Assembly (NCBI GenBank): GCA_024655945.1
Contig: JANLFK010000001.1
Span: 62,001 to 126,000, forward strand
Origin: a candidate division KSB1 bacterium
GTDB lineage: Bacteria; Zhuqueibacterota; Zhuqueibacteria; JANLFK01; Oleimicrobiaceae
DNA: 64,000 nt
Direction: 5' to 3'
Position 1 is the stretch's first letter. Each line of letters opens with the position of its first letter. This document shows, piece after piece, positions 60,603-64,000 of the stretch. Below the pieces are notes generated by a model. That model was not told the DNA's origin. It searched no databases and saw nothing but the letters and a program-made list of their open reading frames with translations. A program made the position numbers and the translations under genes.

Positions 60603-62912
60603 CTAACCCCTGCTCTGTCTGGCAGCCACGACGGCCTGTCCCAAGGCGATGCAGCCATCGTTGGCCGGCAAAAGACGGTGCGTCAAGACCTCGAATCCGC
60701 GTGCGGCGAGTAACCGTGGCAAGACCGTGGACAGGTAAGCGTTCTGGAAGCAACCGCCACTCAAGGCCACAGTGCGCACGCCCGTCCGCTGGCGCAAGAG
60801 ATCACAGACCTGTGCCAGCGCGACGCACAACCCGGCATGGAAACGACGGGAGATTACGGCCGCCTTCTCCCCCGTCAACACGTCCTCCACCGCGGCTCGC
60901 ACCAGCGGGCGGTAGTCGAGCTCGAGCCCGTCTGCGGTGTCGACCACCGCGAGCGCGTAGTGGTCAGCGGGTACGCTCGCCCTCCCCGCGCTCATCTCTT
61001 CGGGCCAGGTGTCCTGATACATCGCCATCTCCCACTCCATCGCCGCCTGACCCTCGAAGGAGACTACCCTCCTGCCGCCTGCGATGGCCGCCACACCGTC
61101 GAACAAGCGGCCGCAGCTGGTGGTCACTGGCGCATTCACTCCCGCCTTCATCGCCTCGAGCAGAGTGCGGCAAGCAGACTGGGGGACTTCCCGCAGCACA
61201 GGGAGCTCGAGCCTTTGCGCTTCCTCGCCAAAAGCATCGTGAAGGTAGGCCAAGGCCATGCGCCACGGCTCGCGAATGGCTCTCTCGCTTCCCGGCATGC
61301 GGATTGGCCGCGTATGACCCAGGCGAGCAAAGCGCCCGAGGTCTGCCAGCAAAAACTCGCCGCCCCAGACCGTGCCATCGGTTCCGTAGCCAGTGCCGTC
61401 AAGGGCAAGGCCGATTACCGGCCCGGCACAGCGGTTCTCCGCCATGCACGCAGCAATGTGCGCGTGATGATGTTGAACGCCGACCAGCTTCACATTGGGC
61501 TGCTCAAGGGCCCAGCGCGTGGACAGGTACCGCGGGTGAAGGTCGTAGCCGATGATTGCCGGCTTCAGCTGGAGAATGCCCTCCAGATGGGCGATGGCCT
61601 CTTGGAAAAACTGCATCGTCTCGGCGTTCTCGAGGTCGCCAATGTGTTGGCTGAGAAAAGCGTGGCGCCCGCGCACCAGGCAAACGGTGTTCTTGAGCTC
61701 GGCGCCGCACCCAAGCACCGGAGGGCACTCATGATCGAGAATCACCGGCAGGGGCACAAAGCCGCGCGAACGCCGCACGTGCACGGCCCGGCCATCGAGG
61801 ATGCGGAGCACCGAATCGTCGCTGCGCACCACAATGTCGCGGTCGTGCACCAGGAAGTAGTCGGCAATGCCACGGAGACGGCGCACTGCCTCATCATTCT
61901 CCTTGGCGATGGGCTCCTCCGAGAGATTGCCGCTGGTCATGACCAAGGCCAGAAAGTGGCCACGCAACAACAGATGGTGCAGGGGCGTGTAGGGCAGCAG
62001 CACGCCGACGAAGGCGTTGCCGGGCGCCACTGCCTCGGCGACGGGACAAGGTTCTCTTTTCCGGAGCAGCACGATGGGCCTTTCCCGCGACTCGAGCAGC
62101 TCCTGTTCGGCGCGGCTAACACAGGCGAATTGCTGCACCGCCGCCAGGTCGGGCGACATCACGGCCAGCGGCTTTTCCTCGCGGTGCTTGCGGGCACGCA
62201 GCCTGGCCACCGCCTCGTGGTTGGTGGCATCCACCGCTAAGTGAAAGCCTCCCAGTCCCTTGACGGCCACCACGAAGCCGGCCCGCAGCAGTTCCACCGC
62301 CGCGCCGAGCACGTCAGAAGCCTCGACCTTGCGACCCTCTGCGTCAAGCAGCCAGAGGCGCGGGCCGCACACGGGACAGGCATTCGGCTGCGCATGAAAG
62401 CGCCGGTCCAGCGGGTCGTCGTACTCCCTCTGGCAGTCCGGGCACATGGTGAATGGCGCCATGCTGGTGTTCGGACGGTCATACGGAACATCGCCGGTGA
62501 TGGTGAAGCGCGGGCCACAGTTGGTGCAGTTGATGAAGGGGTAGCGGTAGCGACGGTCAGCCTGGTCGAAGAGCTCGCGCAGGCAGTCGTCACACGTGGC
62601 CACGTCCGGGGAGATGAGCACCGAGCGCTCGATATCCGCTTCGCTGGCTACTATTGCAAAGCGCTCAAAGCTGGTCGGTGGCAGCGGCTGCACGGTCATT
62701 TCCGTGATCTTAGCCAACGGGGGCGGCGACTGCCTTATCTGCTCCACGAACGCAGCAAGGTTGCCGTTATCGCCTTGAGCATCGACAAGCACGCCGTGCG
62801 CGTCGTTCCGCGCCGTGCCTAAGATATGGTGTTCGCTAGCGAGGCGATAGAGAAAAGGGCGAAACCCTACGCCTTGCACTACGCCCGCAATTCTTATGCG
62901 CGCCCGTTGCAC
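60603..62912 (-). CDS. hypF: Carbamoyltransferase HypF
   Basis: 769 residues from GTG at 62912, behind AGAAGG with six bases between; the frame continues to 63023 but lacks a site there. Makes the cyanide precursor from carbamoyl phosphate. Acylphosphatase-like domain (IAGVVQGVGFRPFLYRLA, 8-25), two zinc fingers (CDDCLRELFD with CTNCGPRFT, CPDCQREYDD with CPVCGPRLW), YrdC-like domain (VAVKGLGGFHLAVDATNHEA) and Kae1-like domain (HHHAHIAACMAENR, LALDGTGYGTDGTVWGGEF, LSGGCFQNAYLS). 70 bases after ptb copy 2 and 56 bases before hypC. hypA, hypB and hydrogenase subunits are outside. Confidence 0.95.
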   Translation of the reverse strand: MQRARIRIAGVVQGVGFRPFLYRLASEHHILGTARNDAHGVLVDAQGDNGNLAAFVEQIRQSPPPLAKITEMTVQPLPPTSFERFAIVASEADIERSVLISPDVATCDDCLRELFDQADRRYRYPFINCTNCGPRFTITGDVPYDRPNTSMAPFTMCPDCQREYDDPLDRRFHAQPNACPVCGPRLWLLDAEGRKVEASDVLGAAVELLRAGFVVAVKGLGGFHLAVDATNHEAVARLRARKHREEKPLAVMSPDLAAVQQFACVSRAEQELLESRERPIVLLRKREPCPVAEAVAPGNAFVGVLLPYTPLHHLLLRGHFLALVMTSGNLSEEPIAKENDEAVRRLRGIADYFLVHDRDIVVRSDDSVLRILDGRAVHVRRSRGFVPLPVILDHECPPVLGCGAELKNTVCLVRGRHAFLSQHIGDLENAETMQFFQEAIAHLEGILQLKPAIIGYDLHPRYLSTRWALEQPNVKLVGVQHHHAHIAACMAENRCAGPVIGLALDGTGYGTDGTVWGGEFLLADLGRFARLGHTRPIRMPGSERAIREPWRMALAYLHDAFGEEAQRLELPVLREVPQSACRTLLEAMKAGVNAPVTTSCGRLFDGVAAIAGGRRVVSFEGQAAMEWEMAMYQDTWPEEMSAGRASVPADHYALAVVDTADGLELDYRPLVRAAVEDVLTGEKAAVISRRFHAGLCVALAQVCDLLRQRTGVRTVALSGGCFQNAYLSTVLPRLLAARGFEVLTHRLLPANDGCIALGQAVVAARQSRG

Positions 62913-62982
62913 TTGTGCCTTCTGACCATCCACCCGTTTGTGCAGAGCTCTGTGCCGCACTCCGTTTCCTGGTACCTTGCGA

Positions 62983-63915
62983 CTATGACCGCCTGCCCTT
63001 GCAGACAAGGGCCCCCAGCGCAACCGACATCAGTTTCGCATCGGCAGTATCCGAGCGCGAAGGGATGAGCACCGGAGCCTTCGCGCCCACGATCACATGC
63101 GCCAGCCGAAAGCCGGCAAAGTAAGTGGTGCTCTTGGCCAGCATATTGGCCGCCTCGATGCCCGGGCACACCAGAATATCCGCCTTTCCTGCCACCTCCG
63201 AGGAGATGCCCTTGATGCGGGCAGCTTCCTCGCTTACGGCATTATCCAGGGCCAACGGGCCATCGACAATGCACCCGTTGATCTGGCCCCTTTCCCACAT
63301 TTTCGTGATGATCGCCGCATCGACAGTGGACGGCAGCCCTGGAACCACGGTCTCAACCGCCGAGAGGAGCGCCACACGCGGCCTGCTCATGCCGAGCGCA
63401 TGGGCCACCTCCACGGCGTTCTGAATGATTTCCACTTTCTGATTGATGTCCGGGGCCAGCGTTACGCCACCGTCGGTAATCATGAGCAGCTTGTTGCCCT
63501 TGCGACGGGGATCTTCGCATAGAAAGACGTCGCTCAGCAGACGACCGGTGCGCAGCCCTGAGGCGGCGTCCAACACTGCTTTCAGCAAAGTGGCCGTCTT
63601 TGTCTTTCCCTTGAGAAGGATGTCGGCTTCCCCTTGGCGAACTGCTGCCACCGCCGCACGCACCGCCTCTCCCTCATCGGCGCAGGGGCGAAGCGCCATG
63701 CTCTGGGGAAGGGGCCCGCCGATTTCGTCCCACACTTTGCGGATCTCGGCTTCCGGCCCGTAGAGCAGTGCTTCGGCCAGTCCCACGCGGTCTGCTTCGT
63801 ACAGCGCCGAGAGCGCCGCCTCGTCCTGCGCTGCAGCGACCGCTACTCTCACCTTACCGGCCGCCTTTGCGGCCTCGAGTAGTTCGTCCAGGGACCTAAT
63901 TTCTCGTTCCGGCAT
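62983..63915 (-). CDS. ptb: Phosphate butyryltransferase / phosphotransacetylase family protein (copy 2)
   Basis: 310 residues. Same family as the gene at 51618: ILLKGKTKTATLLKAVLDAA, LSDVFLCEDPRRKGNKLLMI, VALLSAVETVVPGLPSTVDA, GCIVDGPLALDNAVS and ADILVCPGIEAANML. The two differ through most of their length, so this is an old duplication or separate gain. ATG at 63915, GAGGG 10 bases before. Upstream of hypF. Acyl group unknown. Confidence 0.85.
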   Translation of the reverse strand: MPEREIRSLDELLEAAKAAGKVRVAVAAAQDEAALSALYEADRVGLAEALLYGPEAEIRKVWDEIGGPLPQSMALRPCADEGEAVRAAVAAVRQGEADILLKGKTKTATLLKAVLDAASGLRTGRLLSDVFLCEDPRRKGNKLLMITDGGVTLAPDINQKVEIIQNAVEVAHALGMSRPRVALLSAVETVVPGLPSTVDAAIITKMWERGQINGCIVDGPLALDNAVSEEAARIKGISSEVAGKADILVCPGIEAANMLAKSTTYFAGFRLAHVIVGAKAPVLIPSRSDTADAKLMSVALGALVCKGRRS

Positions 63916-63930
63916 GCAGCATTTCCCTCT

Positions 63931-64000
63931 CTAGGTGGTTTCCACAGCCACGCCTCGGTGGATTCTGATCACGGCAACTGCCAACAAGAGACAGTAGCCT
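63931..64000 (-). CDS. Possible C-terminal end of an upstream gene
   Basis: From the window edge one minus-strand frame reads GYCLLLAVAVIRIHRGVAVE then TT and TAG at 63933-63931, 15 bases before the ptb start. The hydrophobic stretch would fit the end of a membrane protein. Only 22 codons are visible; another frame is open too, so this is a weak call. Confidence 0.25.
   Translation of the reverse strand, partial: GYCLLLAVAVIRIHRGVAVETT

Overview
The window looks like chromosome from a Gram-negative, probably anaerobic or facultative bacterium of the FCB superphylum outside the classical Bacteroidetes, most like candidate division KSB1 / Calditrichota. The reasons are a large TonB-dependent receptor with an N-terminal carboxypeptidase-regulatory-like domain, a secreted protein with a type IX (Por) sorting tail of the form NYPNPFNPSTKIRF, RNase Y next to ZapA, menaquinone and hydrogenase-maturation genes, and recognisable sigma70-type promoters (TTGACA-like, 17 bases, TATAAT-like) instead of the Bacteroidetes -33/-7 type. 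The sequence is GC-rich and almost all genes lie on the minus strand. Taxonomy is inferred from gene content only.

Layout by coordinate. 1-10.2 kb: a pectin locus with a pectate lyase (cut by the window edge), a GH28 polygalacturonase, a beta-helix protein with a sorting tail and a TonB-dependent receptor; a membrane-anchored winged-helix regulator diverges from the receptor, with promoters and a palindrome between them. 10.6-15.5 kb: TPR protein, tRNA-Arg, folD, rny, zapA and a zapB-like gene. 15.5-22.5 kb: the translation block (in transcription order) tRNA-Gly, Cys, Leu, Val, thrS, infC, rpmI, rplT, pheS, pheT. infC appears to start at ATC. 22.6-29.8 kb: polyferredoxin plus Tat-exported DUF362 protein, TPR lipoprotein-like/secreted protein, tRNA-Leu, secG, and a glycolytic operon fba-gap-tpiA whose leader has a consensus promoter followed by a complete intrinsic terminator. 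30-34 kb: comF, an outer-membrane barrel, a cyclase/formamidase and a LOG-family protein. 34-42 kb: an operon with an IorA-like TPP enzyme, glcD/E/F-like oxidase subunits and a hydrolase, then a parvulin-type chaperone. 42-47 kb: tRNA-CAU, DUF2914 protein, a STAS-plus-histidine-kinase-ATPase fusion, menA, a fatty acyl-CoA ligase and two small divergent genes. 47-52.5 kb: tRNA-Ala, a free-standing alanyl-tRNA editing protein, a candidate selenoprotein, a DUF4384 protein and a phosphate butyryltransferase. 52.6-64 kb: uvrC, a ClpX-like unfoldase, DUF1893, nadC, an NTPase, hypE/D/C/F and a second phosphate butyryltransferase.

The most interesting object is the gene at 48659-49654. Two open stretches in the same frame are separated by one TGA at 49487-49489, directly after YLEPCG; the reading continues with GEGRAGGLARRASYIKQ, which fits the motif that normally reads LEPCGC...GGLARR. 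A hairpin with a G-containing apical loop follows the TGA at a distance usual for bacterial SECIS elements. This points to selenocysteine in a degenerate metallophosphoesterase-like exported protein. Other points of note are the attenuator-like leader of the glycolytic operon, the ATC start of infC, a ClpX-like protein that lacks the zinc domain but keeps the ClpP-contacting IGF loop, and an NTPase lodged in the hyp operon where hypA and hypB are absent.

All calls rest on reading the translations and DNA by eye. Starts were moved where a ribosome site, a signal peptide or an upstream gene argued for it, and those decisions are stated per entry.
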